Assembly: GCA_964354485.1 (NCBI GenBank)
Contig: CAYGZY010000027.1
Coordinates: 1 to 26,466 of the forward strand
Length of the DNA stretch: 26,466 bases
Source: CAYGXH01 sp964354485
GTDB lineage: Bacteria > Bacteroidota > Ignavibacteria > UBA10030 > SZUA-254
Direction: 5' to 3'
The first letter of the stretch is position 1. The number at the start of each line of letters is the position of its first letter. Positions 16,603 through 25,429 of the stretch are shown one piece after another. Below the pieces are notes generated by a model. It saw only the letters and a program-made list of their open reading frames with translations. It searched no databases and had not been told where the DNA came from. The translations under genes were made by a program, and so were the position numbers.

Positions 16603-17094
16603 ATGAAATATTCATACATCCTGGCACGTTTTTCCAAGTTAGATAAACTTATTCCTGCGCTGAAAATCATTTCAGAGTTACCCTCCGTGATTGAATGGCA
16701 CGCCGTTGAAGGGCACGTTAACCTTGTCATTAAACTTGAGGGATCATCTTCGTCGGTGCCTGACCAAGTAAAAAATCTTGAGGGTCTTGACGTGTTGCTC
16801 GTTTACGATATCCTCGAAGAGTGCCGGCAACCGAAAACCTGGAATCCAGAATGGAGTTACGCCTATCTGTTCATCGAGACGGAACGCACGAAGCGTGATC
16901 AAATCCGGAAGCTTCTGGAAGAATGGGAAGCTGTGCATCGCTGTGAAATAACGAGCGGCGGATGTGATTTTGTGGTTCTTATCGGCGGAGAGACGATCGG
17001 TCAGATCGATGCCGGTGTGCGCGAGCGTATGTATTCAGCCGACGGCATCCTCCGTGTGAAGCGGGATGATGTGATAAATTTAAAACAAATCTGA
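16603..17094 (+). CDS. double RAM-domain (Lrp/AsnC effector-like) protein without DNA-binding domain
   Basis: A 163-residue protein made of two similar halves (about 1-76 and 83-163). Each has the beta-alpha-beta-beta-alpha-beta pattern of the Lrp/AsnC ligand-binding (RAM) domain: a strand with SYILARF or SYAYLFIE, a helix, then a Gly-containing turn before DFVVLI or NLVIKL, and a final strand. There is no helix-turn-helix, so it should not bind DNA directly. It is likely an effector-binding or assembly partner. Its stop is 12 bases before the NuoE-like start, so it belongs to the same transcript as the NuoEFG-like genes. Family assignment is by pattern only and moderately sure. Confidence 0.7.
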   Translation: MKYSYILARFSKLDKLIPALKIISELPSVIEWHAVEGHVNLVIKLEGSSSSVPDQVKNLEGLDVLLVYDILEECRQPKTWNPEWSYAYLFIETERTKRDQIRKLLEEWEAVHRCEITSGGCDFVVLIGGETIGQIDAGVRERMYSADGILRVKRDDVINLKQI

Positions 17095-17105
17095 AGGATG
17101 CATTG

Positions 17106-17609
17106 ATGGCAGAACCTACCGGAGATTTTAAATCATTCAACGTTGATCTGTGGACATTCGACGGCCATGCAGGAGCTTTGATACCGCTTCTCCAGTCTGC
17201 ACAGAATACCTATGGTTATGTTTCCGAGAAGGCAATCGATTACATCAGCCACATCACCGGGATACCGGCTGCGGATATTTATGGCGTGGTGACGTTCTAT
17301 GCGCAGTTTCGAACGAAACCGCTCGGTAAAAACATCTTAAAGGTGTGTAACGGGACCGCTTGCCATGTCAATGGCGCAAAGGAAGTGTATAATACGATAC
17401 AGGATGAGCTGAACATCAACTATGAAGAGACTACCGACGACGGTAATTTCAGTTTGCTGTCTGTCGCATGCCTCGGATGCTGTTCTCTTGCCCCTGTTAT
17501 TACCATCAACCGTGAAACGTACGGTCGGCTCAACTCGCAGAAACTGCGAAAGATTCTCCGCGAATCTAAAAAAATTGCGCGTGCAACTGCGAAAGAAGAA
17601 GGTAATTGA
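17106..17609 (+). CDS. nuoE: NuoE/HydC-like [2Fe-2S] thioredoxin-fold subunit
   Basis: A 167-residue subunit of the 24-kDa NADH dehydrogenase family. The [2Fe-2S] ligands are in VCNGTACHVNGA and VACLGCCSLAP, with normal spacing. The N-terminal helical part (LIPLLQSAQNTYGYVSEKAI, GVVTFYAQF) matches NuoE, HydC and HndA. I start at ATG 17106, which has GAAGGA seven bases upstream, rather than the TTG at 17103. The main nuo operon lies far away in the window, so this is a paralogue in a soluble complex with the next two genes. Confidence 0.95.
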   Translation: MAEPTGDFKSFNVDLWTFDGHAGALIPLLQSAQNTYGYVSEKAIDYISHITGIPAADIYGVVTFYAQFRTKPLGKNILKVCNGTACHVNGAKEVYNTIQDELNINYEETTDDGNFSLLSVACLGCCSLAPVITINRETYGRLNSQKLRKILRESKKIARATAKEEGN

Positions 17610-17617
17610 GGTCAACA

Positions 17618-19420
17618 ATGAAAACCGTCTTAGTAGGTTTGGGAACGTGCGGTATTTCGGCCGGAGGCGAGAAAGTATTTCAGGCGCTCCATAATGAACT
17701 TAAGGAACACCCGGGAGCATTCGTACTCAAAGAGACCGGCTGTATCGGAATGTGCTACCGTGAAGTTCTTGTCGAGGTAATTAATGGTGAAGCGCTCGGC
17801 TCGCCTACGTTACAGGTAGACGCGGACAAACTTCGGCGGGCAGGCCATCTCTATGGCGACGTTACGCCGGAAAAAGTCGGGAGAATCATCGAAGAGGATG
17901 TGCTCAACGGACGCACGATCGACGAATGGTTGGTGCGGGGCGAAGGAAGAGAGAAGGGATTTTTTGAAAATCAGATACGGATAGTCCTCAGAAACTGCGG
18001 CATTATAGATCCGGGCTCGCTCGACGAATACAAAAGCAGAGGCGGTTATACTGCCCTTGAAAAAGTGATCCGGAGCATGATGCAGGAACAGGTCATTGAT
18101 GAGGTTATTAAATCCGGATTGCGGGGGAGAGGCGGAGGCGGATTCCCTACAGGTACGAAATGGAAGTTTACCCGTAATGCACCCGGCACGAAAAAGTACA
18201 TCATCTGCAACGCTGATGAGGGAGACCCGGGCGCCTTCATGGATCGCTCCGTTATAGAGAGTGATCCTCATTCCGTCCTCGAGGGGATGCTGATTGCCGG
18301 CTACGCCATCGGATCTGACGAAGGAGTCATCTACGTCCGCGCTGAGTATCCGAAAGCGGTTGCGCGACTGCGGCAGGCAATTTCGCAAGCACGAAATAAA
18401 GGATTATTAGGTCAGCGCGTGTTCGGTTCTGACTTTATTTTTGATATCAGAATCAAAGAAGGGGCGGGCGCCTTCGTTTGCGGCGAGGAAACTGCGCTCA
18501 TTGCGTCTGTAGAGGGACGAAGAGGCATGCCTAGATTCAGGCCGCCGTTCCCCGCGATTTCGGGTCTGTGGGGAAAACCGACAAATATAAACAATGTTGA
18601 AACGTTTGCGAATATTCCGTGGATCATTCTGAACGGCGGATCGGCATTTGCCAGCTACGGAACACCGGATAGCAAGGGAACAAAAGTCTTCGCAATGGCG
18701 GGAAAGGTCAAACGGACCGGACTGGTGGAAGTTCCCATGGGCATCACGATCAATTCGATTATTTTCGATGTCTGCGGAGGGATCCTCAACGATAAGAAAT
18801 TTAAAGCCGTCCAGATGGGCGGTCCTTCGGGGGGTTGTATCCCGGCTGTCATGTGCGATATTCCTATCGATTATCAACAGATTAACAAGACCGGAGCGAT
18901 CATGGGTTCGGGTGGTCTCATCGTCATGGATGAAACTACCTGTATGGTCGATGTTGCAAAGTTCTTTTTGGGATTTACACAGGCAGAGTCGTGCGGCAAG
19001 TGCACATTCTGCCGCATCGGCACGAAGAGGATGCTGGAAATTCTGGAGCGCCTTACAATCGGTCAGGGTACGATGGCTGATCTCACTAACCTCGAACAGT
19101 TAAGCGATCAAATCATGGCTGCATCGCTGTGCGGTCTAGGACAGACGGCGCCCAATCCGGTTATTACCACTCTGAAGTATTTCCGTGAAGAGTATGTCGC
19201 GCACATCGAAGAAAAAAAGTGCCCTGCTCATGTTTGTACAACTCTCCTCACATACAATATCAACGACGCTTGTACCGGGTGTACAGTGTGCGCAAAAGCT
19301 TGCCCCACCGAAGCAATCACCGGCGAGCGCAAGCAGTTACATATTATAGATCAGGAAAAATGCATAAAGTGCGGGAAATGTTATACCGTCTGTCGTTTTG
19401 ATGCGGTTCTGAAGAATTGA
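17618..19420 (+). CDS. nuoF: NuoF/HydB-like NAD(H)-binding flavoprotein with extra N- and C-terminal iron-sulfur domains
   Basis: A 600-residue protein. Residues 1 to about 95 are a thioredoxin-like [2Fe-2S] domain (GLGTCGISAGG, TGCIGMCYREV). Next comes the NuoF core: GLRGRGGGGFPTGTKW near 167 for FMN/NADH, ICNADEGDPGAF near 197, AGAFVCGEETAL, and the [4Fe-4S] site CGKCTFCRIG near 458. The C-terminus adds a 2[4Fe-4S] ferredoxin (CTGCTVCAKACP, CIKCGKCYTVC). This longer layout is typical of HydB of electron-bifurcating hydrogenases and of soluble formate dehydrogenases, not of respiratory NuoF. It passes electrons between NADH and iron-sulfur partners. ATG 17618 with GAGG six bases upstream is preferred over the TTG at 17606. 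Confidence 0.95.
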   Translation: MKTVLVGLGTCGISAGGEKVFQALHNELKEHPGAFVLKETGCIGMCYREVLVEVINGEALGSPTLQVDADKLRRAGHLYGDVTPEKVGRIIEEDVLNGRTIDEWLVRGEGREKGFFENQIRIVLRNCGIIDPGSLDEYKSRGGYTALEKVIRSMMQEQVIDEVIKSGLRGRGGGGFPTGTKWKFTRNAPGTKKYIICNADEGDPGAFMDRSVIESDPHSVLEGMLIAGYAIGSDEGVIYVRAEYPKAVARLRQAISQARNKGLLGQRVFGSDFIFDIRIKEGAGAFVCGEETALIASVEGRRGMPRFRPPFPAISGLWGKPTNINNVETFANIPWIILNGGSAFASYGTPDSKGTKVFAMAGKVKRTGLVEVPMGITINSIIFDVCGGILNDKKFKAVQMGGPSGGCIPAVMCDIPIDYQQINKTGAIMGSGGLIVMDETTCMVDVAKFFLGFTQAESCGKCTFCRIGTKRMLEILERLTIGQGTMADLTNLEQLSDQIMAASLCGLGQTAPNPVITTLKYFREEYVAHIEEKKCPAHVCTTLLTYNINDACTGCTVCAKACPTEAITGERKQLHIIDQEKCIKCGKCYTVCRFDAVLKN

Positions 19421-19428
19421 GGATGATG

Positions 19429-22400
19429 ATGGTAACATTGACGATCAATGGAAAACAAGTAAGCGCTTCACCTGAAAAAACGATCCTCCAGGTGTGTAGA
19501 GAACAGAATCTGGATGCCATCCCGACACTTTGCTACGATCCCAAATTGCCTCCGTTCGGATCGTGTTTCTTATGTGTCGTAGAGCTTAAAGGACAATCAC
19601 GCCTTTTTCCGGCATGTTCTACAAAAGTTACAGAGGGGATGGATGTACTTACGCGGTCCGACCGTATCGTAGAGGCACGGAAAACATGTCTTGAACTTCT
19701 ACTCTCGGATCATTACGCCGATTGTTTTGGCCCGTGCCGTCTCAATTGCCCGGCTGACGTTGATATTCAGGGATATATGTCTTTAATTCACCTGGGTAAA
19801 TTTACTGAGGCAATTGCACTGATAAAGGAAAAGAATCCACTCCCCTCGGTATGTGGAAGAGTTTGCACGAGAAAGTGCGAAATCAATTGTCGCAGGAATC
19901 TGGTTGATACTCCCGTAGGCATTGATTTCCTCAAGAGATACGCCGCTGATCAGGATATGATCGGCGACATGTGGCAGCCGGAAGTACAGGATCCAAACGG
20001 TGAGAGAGTTGCCATCATTGGTGGAGGTCCTGCAGGATTAACATGTGCATATTATCTTGTCCTCGAAGGATACGAGCCGACTATTTTTGAGGCACTGCCG
20101 AAGCTGGGCGGGATGCTGCGATACGGTATTCCGGAATATCGTCTGCCGAAAGACGTACTTGACAAAGAAATCGATTGGATTCTCGGTCTCGGTGTTAAGG
20201 TTGAAACGAATAAAAAATTAGGCAAGGATTTTAGCATCGATGATCTGTTCAAGCAGGGATTCAAATCCGTTTTCATCGGTTTGGGTGCTCAGGTAGGGAA
20301 ACCGATGCAGGTGGAAAACGAGGATGCTGGAGGCGTCCTAAGCGGTGTCGAATTCCTCAAACAAGTTGAGATGAAAACAAATCCGAAAATTGCCGGTAAA
20401 GTGGTCGTTGTCGGCGGCGGAAACACAGCGGTAGATGCCGCACGGACATCCCTCAGACTTGGCGCAAAAGAGGTTATACTTCTCTATCGGCGTACGCGGA
20501 GCGAAATGCCAGCAAATGTTATGGAGATTGAAGCTGCGGAGCACGAAGGTGTTGTCATGGAATTTCTTGCGGCACCGGTCAGTGTGAACATCGAAGATAA
20601 CCGCATGAAATCCATAAAGTGTATCAGAATGGATCTCGGTGAACCGGATTCGAGCGGCCGCCGCCGTCCCGTCCCTGTCAAGGGCTCGGAGTACGATCTT
20701 GATTGTGATTGGGTTATTTCTGCGATCGGGCAGGAAGCAGACCTCGATGGTCTTGACAACAGCGGAAAGATTGCGGTGACGAAGTGGAAAACAATTACGG
20801 CGAAGGAAGGAACATTCGACACCGGCTGCCCGGGAGTTTTTGCAGGCGGCGATGTCGTCACCGGACCCGCCGATGCGATCGATGCGATCGCAGCAGGCCG
20901 GCTGGCTGCCCGCGCTATCGTTAAATACATTAAAACCGGAGTTATCGAACCGCTCACAAATCGCTTTGAGAGCCGCAGGGATAATTTCCACAAATTAACA
21001 CCGACCGACATCCCGGTTATCGAGAAGTCAGAGCGTCACCACATTGAGGAACTGCCGGTCGAACAGCGGATCAAAACGTTCGATGAAGTTGAATATGCCT
21101 ATGACGATGAGACTGCCAAGGCAGAGGCATTGAGGTGCGCAGAATGCGGATGTGATGCCGGACTTGCATGCGCCCTACAGGACTATTGTACTGAGTACGG
21201 CGTGGATCAGATGAGGTTCCTCGGCGAATTTAACCGGTACAAAGTTGATACGCGGCATCCGTTTATAAAAATCGATTTAAATAAATGTATCCGCTGTGGC
21301 AGGTGTGTGAATACCTGCTCGGATATTCTAAACGTCTCTGCACTCGGATTTGTTAATCGCGGTTTCCGTACCATCGTGAAGCCTGCACTTGAAAAGGCTC
21401 TCCACGAGACGAACTGCGTCGCGTGCGGAAACTGCATCGATGTCTGTCCCACGGGCGCCATAGTCGAGAAAATGCCTTTCCGGCGGTCCGGACCATGGGA
21501 GATGGATTCCATATACAACATCTGTAATTACTGCTCTGTCGGATGCAACATCACACTAAAAGTCAAAACGCCCGATCTTTTCTTCGTAACGGGCGCCTCT
21601 CATGAAACGAAGCCCAACTATGGCGAGTTATGTGTGCGCGGCCGATTTGGCTATGAACAGTATCTCGACGGGAGTAGAATCACACGGCCTATGGTGAAAA
21701 AAGCCGGAAAGCTTGTACCGGTAAGCTGGGATGAAGCTTTCTTAGCTGTCGAAGCAGGTCTACGGCGCATATTGGAAGACCATACTCCGGATCAGATTCT
21801 TGTGAGCGCATCACCCAAACTCACGAACGAAGAATTATACCTGACGGGTCGCATGGCACGGGCCGCCCTCGGTACAAACAATATCCATTCATTCTACAAA
21901 ATGCTCAGTGGTGCAGACTACCACGCACTTGATGAAATGCTCGGCGGCACATACTCAACCGTCGGAGTCGAAGAACTTGAGCGTGCGGATATTTATCTCA
22001 TCGTTGGCAGTAATCCTACGGCCGAGAATCCCGTTCTTGGATGGAGAATTAAGAGGAAAATACGACAGGGTGCTCGGGCGATCGTCATCAATTCTGCCGC
22101 CATCGATCTGACCAGACATGCAACCGCATGGGCTGATCCCAGACGCGGGACCATTTCTGTTCTATTGAACGGTATAATCGCGGAATTGATACGTCGTGGA
22201 AGCGTGGACAGTAAATTCGTGAACGATAAAACGTCTAACTTCAACCAAATCAAAGAAAAGCTCTCCGCGTCCGACATCGCTGAAGTGTCATCTATTACAG
22301 GCGTATCAAAGCAGGTGATAGGGACGATAGTCGATGTTCTTTCTGAAGGTGATAAAAAAATCGTAGCGTGGTATAACCTGGACAGCAGATCCGAACGCTC

Positions 22401-23163
22401 CACGGAGGACTTGAAAGCCCTTGCGACGCTCATGCTATCTCTGGGCAAGATCGGAACCGGCGGTTCGGGTATCGCTCTCTTTTCACATCAGTGCAATTTC
22501 ACCGGCATGCAGCTGGCAGGTTTTGATAATCGACTGTTACCCGGCGGTGTGCCCGCAACAAATCTGCGCATCCTCGATGAAGTAAAAAAGATGTGGACAA
22601 CAGATATTTCATCCGTCATAAAGTCGGGCGGAACAAATATATCACGCAAAATACGCGAGGATAAGATCCGTGCGGCTCTGATATTCGGTGAAAATCCGGC
22701 TGTTACGGAAGAATATAATTCTTTCATCAATAACCTTGAATTTCTCGTTGTTGCTGATCTGTTCCGGACAGAAACGGTAAATGCGGCTGATGTATTTCTC
22801 CCGCTATCATCCTACCTGGAAACGCGGGGGCATTTTACAAACTGGAGCGGGGTACAGCAGGAACTCCATCCGATAGGTGAGCCCCCGACAGGGATGGCTG
22901 CTTTGGATATTCTGAAACGCCTCTGTTCTCTAGTCGGGCACGATGTTGAATACCGATCCGTTAAGGATATCACTGAGGAACTAAATCAGCTTGTAGGGCG
23001 AACACTGCCCCTTGGTCGAATTGACGGAACATTCATTACATCGGACGGCAAAGCTCATTTTACGCCCTATTCGGATGTGGTGATGACAACATCGCCGACG
23101 GTTCCTCAAGTTCTCCCGATCGAAGCACGATTGGCGGAACGGCTGAAATTTATCAATACATAA
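19429..23163 (+). CDS. NuoG/GltD/molybdopterin-oxidoreductase fusion, large subunit of a soluble NAD(P)H complex
   Basis: A 1244-residue fusion. In order: a 2Fe-2S ferredoxin (about 3-78, CYDPKLPPFGSCFLC); a GltD-like Fer4_20 region (95-185, CGRVCTRKCEINC); an FAD/NADP module (VAIIGGGPAGLTCAYYL near 193, GGGNTAVDAAR near 328, YRRTRSEMP near 352, NADP-type arginines); two [4Fe-4S] sites (near 618 and 661); and a molybdopterin-oxidoreductase domain with its own [4Fe-4S] site (CNYCSVGC ... GELCVRGRFG). Where formate dehydrogenases carry Cys/Sec followed by H, this one reads SFYKMLSGADYH, and the C-terminal dinucleotide-binding domain is missing. It is therefore probably not a formate dehydrogenase but a relay, or an NADPH-linked partner of NuoEF, as in the idea of Geobacter SfrAB. 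The start at 19429 suits GAGG at 19419; ATGs at 19423 and 19426 are alternatives. Confidence 0.9.
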   Translation: MVTLTINGKQVSASPEKTILQVCREQNLDAIPTLCYDPKLPPFGSCFLCVVELKGQSRLFPACSTKVTEGMDVLTRSDRIVEARKTCLELLLSDHYADCFGPCRLNCPADVDIQGYMSLIHLGKFTEAIALIKEKNPLPSVCGRVCTRKCEINCRRNLVDTPVGIDFLKRYAADQDMIGDMWQPEVQDPNGERVAIIGGGPAGLTCAYYLVLEGYEPTIFEALPKLGGMLRYGIPEYRLPKDVLDKEIDWILGLGVKVETNKKLGKDFSIDDLFKQGFKSVFIGLGAQVGKPMQVENEDAGGVLSGVEFLKQVEMKTNPKIAGKVVVVGGGNTAVDAARTSLRLGAKEVILLYRRTRSEMPANVMEIEAAEHEGVVMEFLAAPVSVNIEDNRMKSIKCIRMDLGEPDSSGRRRPVPVKGSEYDLDCDWVISAIGQEADLDGLDNSGKIAVTKWKTITAKEGTFDTGCPGVFAGGDVVTGPADAIDAIAAGRLAARAIVKYIKTGVIEPLTNRFESRRDNFHKLTPTDIPVIEKSERHHIEELPVEQRIKTFDEVEYAYDDETAKAEALRCAECGCDAGLACALQDYCTEYGVDQMRFLGEFNRYKVDTRHPFIKIDLNKCIRCGRCVNTCSDILNVSALGFVNRGFRTIVKPALEKALHETNCVACGNCIDVCPTGAIVEKMPFRRSGPWEMDSIYNICNYCSVGCNITLKVKTPDLFFVTGASHETKPNYGELCVRGRFGYEQYLDGSRITRPMVKKAGKLVPVSWDEAFLAVEAGLRRILEDHTPDQILVSASPKLTNEELYLTGRMARAALGTNNIHSFYKMLSGADYHALDEMLGGTYSTVGVEELERADIYLIVGSNPTAENPVLGWRIKRKIRQGARAIVINSAAIDLTRHATAWADPRRGTISVLLNGIIAELIRRGSVDSKFVNDKTSNFNQIKEKLSASDIAEVSSITGVSKQVIGTIVDVLSEGDKKIVAWYNLDSRSERSTEDLKALATLMLSLGKIGTGGSGIALFSHQCNFTGMQLAGFDNRLLPGGVPATNLRILDEVKKMWTTDISSVIKSGGTNISRKIREDKIRAALIFGENPAVTEEYNSFINNLEFLVVADLFRTETVNAADVFLPLSSYLETRGHFTNWSGVQQELHPIGEPPTGMAALDILKRLCSLVGHDVEYRSVKDITEELNQLVGRTLPLGRIDGTFITSDGKAHFTPYSDVVMTTSPTVPQVLPIEARLAERLKFINT

Positions 23164-23193
23164 GTTTTTTATGGAAAGGAGGTTACATCGCCG

Positions 23194-24249
23194 ATGGATA
23201 CAACGATTCTTGTAATCAATCCGGGATCCACTTCGACAAAACTTGCCATATATAAAAATGGAGTAATGCATCTAAGTGCTAGGATCCAGCATCCGACAGA
23301 AGAACTAAGTAAATATCCCAGAATTTGGGATCAGTATCAGTTTCGGATGGATGTTATAAAGAAATGGATTAAGGAGAATCTAAGAGAGTGCTCCGGAGTA
23401 GTTGCGATGGGGGGTTTGTTGAGGGCGCTTGAAGGCGGAACATACCTTGTAAATCAGAAAATGCTTGACGATGCAAAATCAAACCTGCAGGGGGAACATG
23501 CCTCCAATCTTGGTTGTGTTATGGCGCATGAGATTGCAAATGAGTTTGGATGTCCGGCGTTTACCGTTGATCCCGTTTCGGTGGATGAGTTTGAACCACT
23601 AGCTAGATACTCAGGTCACCCGGAGATTAAGCGGCGAAGCCTTTCTCACGTGCTTAACATTCATGCTGCAGCCCGGCGAGCCGCGAACGAATGCAACAAA
23701 CCTCTTGCAAGCACGTCATTTATTATATGTCACCTCGGCGGCGGTATCTCGGTTGCCCCCGTCCGCGGAGGGAGAATCATTGATGTAAACGATGCTTCGA
23801 GTGACGGACCCTTTACACCCGAACGGACCGGCGGGTTGCCGCTTCAGCCGTTTATTTCGCTCTGTATGTCGGGCAAGTATAAAGAGCAGGAATTGCGTAA
23901 ATTTGTCATGGGCAAAGGAGGACTCGTTGCATATCTCGGTACGAATTCCGTTGAAGAGGTCGAGAAACGTATCGGTAGCGGCGACAAGGATGCGCAGGAA
24001 GTATATGAAGCGATGGCTTATCAGATTGCCAAGGAAGTCGGGGCAATGGCAACAGTTTTGCAGGGTAAAGTAGACCGGATAATTCTGACAGGAGGGATTG
24101 CCAATTCTGCCATACTGACTTCCTGGATACAGGATCGCGTAAGTTTCATCGCACCCGTAGTCATTTATCCGGGTGAAGATGAAATGCTTGCCCTCTCACA
24201 GGGCGCATTGCGAATTCTTAATGGTGAAGAACAAGCGAAGGAGTATTGA
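23194..24249 (+). CDS. buk: butyrate kinase
   Basis: A 351-residue member of the acetate/butyrate kinase family. It transfers phosphate between an acyl-phosphate (butyryl or branched-chain) and ADP to make ATP, or the reverse. Signatures are NPGSTSTKLAIY at the N-terminus, CHLGGGISVAPVRGG, NDASSDGPFTPERTGGLP, and near the end RIILTGGIANS followed by PGEDEMLALSQGALR. The length matches Buk (about 355) and not acetate kinase (about 400). AAGGAGG lies ten or so bases upstream of the ATG. The phosphotransbutyrylase gene follows after three bases. It could also act on isobutyrate or isovalerate derived from amino acids. Confidence 0.95.
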   Translation: MDTTILVINPGSTSTKLAIYKNGVMHLSARIQHPTEELSKYPRIWDQYQFRMDVIKKWIKENLRECSGVVAMGGLLRALEGGTYLVNQKMLDDAKSNLQGEHASNLGCVMAHEIANEFGCPAFTVDPVSVDEFEPLARYSGHPEIKRRSLSHVLNIHAAARRAANECNKPLASTSFIICHLGGGISVAPVRGGRIIDVNDASSDGPFTPERTGGLPLQPFISLCMSGKYKEQELRKFVMGKGGLVAYLGTNSVEEVEKRIGSGDKDAQEVYEAMAYQIAKEVGAMATVLQGKVDRIILTGGIANSAILTSWIQDRVSFIAPVVIYPGEDEMLALSQGALRILNGEEQAKEY

Positions 24250-24252
24250 GTC

Positions 24253-25161
24253 ATGATTAAAAATTTTGATGAACTGTTGGCCGCGGCAAAAAATATCCAC
24301 GGGAAAAAAATCGTTGTCATTTATCCGAACAACGAAGAAACGCTATCAGCGGTCGCGGATGCCTGTAAGCACCGGCTTGCAAAGTTTATCCTTGTGGGGG
24401 ACGAAGGCATCATCGCAAAGAAAATGGGAGGATCGATTCCTTCAGGCGTTGAGATACTACATGAGAGCGCGATGGGGAATGCTATCCAAAGATCAATAGA
24501 ACTCATTCGGGAGGGAAAAGGCGATGTTCTTCTTAAGGGCGGAGTTGATACGGGAACTATGATGAAAGCCCTTCTTCAGGAGGAAGCGGGAATCCGGAAA
24601 GGTAAATTGCTTTCTGATGTCATGCTAGTTGAGTTTCCGGCACGGAAGGATAACAAAATTATAATGATAACCGACGGCGGTCTCACGCTCGCGCCTGATC
24701 TGAAAGATAAAGTGGAGTTGATAAAAAATGCCGTTGAAGTCGCTCACGCGCTCGGGAATGAAAATCCGAAGGTGGCAGTCCTCTCGGCTTCGGAGTTTGT
24801 TAATCCGAATCTGCAGTCGACGGTTGATGCCGCGATACTGGCAAAAATGAACGACCGCGGGCAGATTAAGGGTTGTATAGTAGATGGTCCGCTCGCTCTC
24901 GATAATGCGGTATCGTCCGAAGCTGCCGGTGAAAAGGGGTTGAAATCACCTGTCGCCGGATGTGCTGAAATTCTCATACTTCCCACCATTGAAGCGGCAA
25001 ACATATTTGCAAAAGGCACCACGTACTTTGCCGGATTCCGCCTTGCGCATGTAATTGTAGGCGGCATGATTCCGATTCTCATCCCATCCCGTGCAGACAA
25101 GAGCGATGCTAAGTTGCTCTCGATTGCTCTTGGTGTAATAATGTCGGGGTGGAAGGAGTAG
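24253..25161 (+). CDS. ptb: phosphate butyryltransferase
   Basis: A 302-residue phosphate acyltransferase that converts butyryl- or branched acyl-CoA plus phosphate to acyl-phosphate for the kinase encoded just upstream. Family features are VLLKGGVDTGTMMKALL, ITDGGLTLAPDL, VAVLSASEFVNP, VDGPLALDNAVS and the C-terminal FAGFRLAHVIVGGMIPILIPSRADKSDAKLLSIAL. GAAGGAG precedes the ATG inside the end of buk. The order here is kinase then transferase, the reverse of the common clostridial ptb-buk order. A strong inverted repeat follows the stop. Confidence 0.95.
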   Translation: MIKNFDELLAAAKNIHGKKIVVIYPNNEETLSAVADACKHRLAKFILVGDEGIIAKKMGGSIPSGVEILHESAMGNAIQRSIELIREGKGDVLLKGGVDTGTMMKALLQEEAGIRKGKLLSDVMLVEFPARKDNKIIMITDGGLTLAPDLKDKVELIKNAVEVAHALGNENPKVAVLSASEFVNPNLQSTVDAAILAKMNDRGQIKGCIVDGPLALDNAVSSEAAGEKGLKSPVAGCAEILILPTIEAANIFAKGTTYFAGFRLAHVIVGGMIPILIPSRADKSDAKLLSIALGVIMSGWKE

Positions 25162-25169
25162 CCGCCTGC

Positions 25170-25217
25170 ACCTTGCGAAGGTTTGCTTGGCTTTTTAACC
25201 AGACACCTTCGCAAGGT
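25170..25217. terminator. perfect 13-bp inverted repeat after ptb
   Basis: ACCTTGCGAAGGT (25170-25182) and ACCTTCGCAAGGT (25205-25217) are exact reverse complements with a 22-base loop containing TTTTT. It starts nine bases after the ptb stop and could end the buk-ptb transcript, though no T run follows the second arm. Each arm is nearly self-complementary (CCTTGCGAAGG), so it may equally be a copy of a repeat family. Confidence 0.55.
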
Positions 25218-25256
25218 TTGCTCTGTTCGTCTCGATTGAATTGAATGACAGAATCA

Positions 25257-25405
25257 TCTCATTAACACACCGATTCATCGGTGTGCAACAAACTGAGGGA
25301 TTCTTGGCAGCTGTTTCAACAGCTTCAGGGTATTGAAACCGTTAAAACGGTTACATAGTATTTCACCTTTCAGTGTCACCTCGCTGAAGCGAGGTGTTAA
25401 TGAGA
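25257..25405. repeat. nested palindrome block: 12-bp outer arms around four perfect hairpins
   Basis: The outer arms TCTCATTAACAC (25257-25268) and GTGTTAATGAGA (25394-25405) are exact reverse complements. Inside are CACACCGAT/ATCGGTGTG (25266-25285, loop TC), AGCTGTT/AACAGCT (25309-25324), AACCGTT/AACGGTT (25337-25352) and CACCTCGCT/AGCGAGGTG (25377-25396, loop GA). The first and last hairpins overlap the outer arms by a few bases, so the two folds compete. The layout suggests a miniature mobile or structural repeat element. There is no convincing protein. Confidence 0.7.
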
Positions 25406-25429
25406 ATGTCGGGTACAGAGTGAACCCGT

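Noticed and set aside
17810..18388. 192-residue open frame on the minus strand
   Set aside because: It is antisense to the NuoF-like gene with its conserved glycine-rich motifs; there is no independent support.
20338..20991. 217-residue open frame on the minus strand
   Set aside because: It is antisense to the GltD-like part of the large fusion protein, which has clear FAD/NADP motifs. It is a shadow of codon usage.
21880..21945. Selenocysteine formate dehydrogenase
   Set aside because: There is no in-frame TGA in the Mo-type domain and no Cys at the expected place, so a normal formate dehydrogenase call is not supported.
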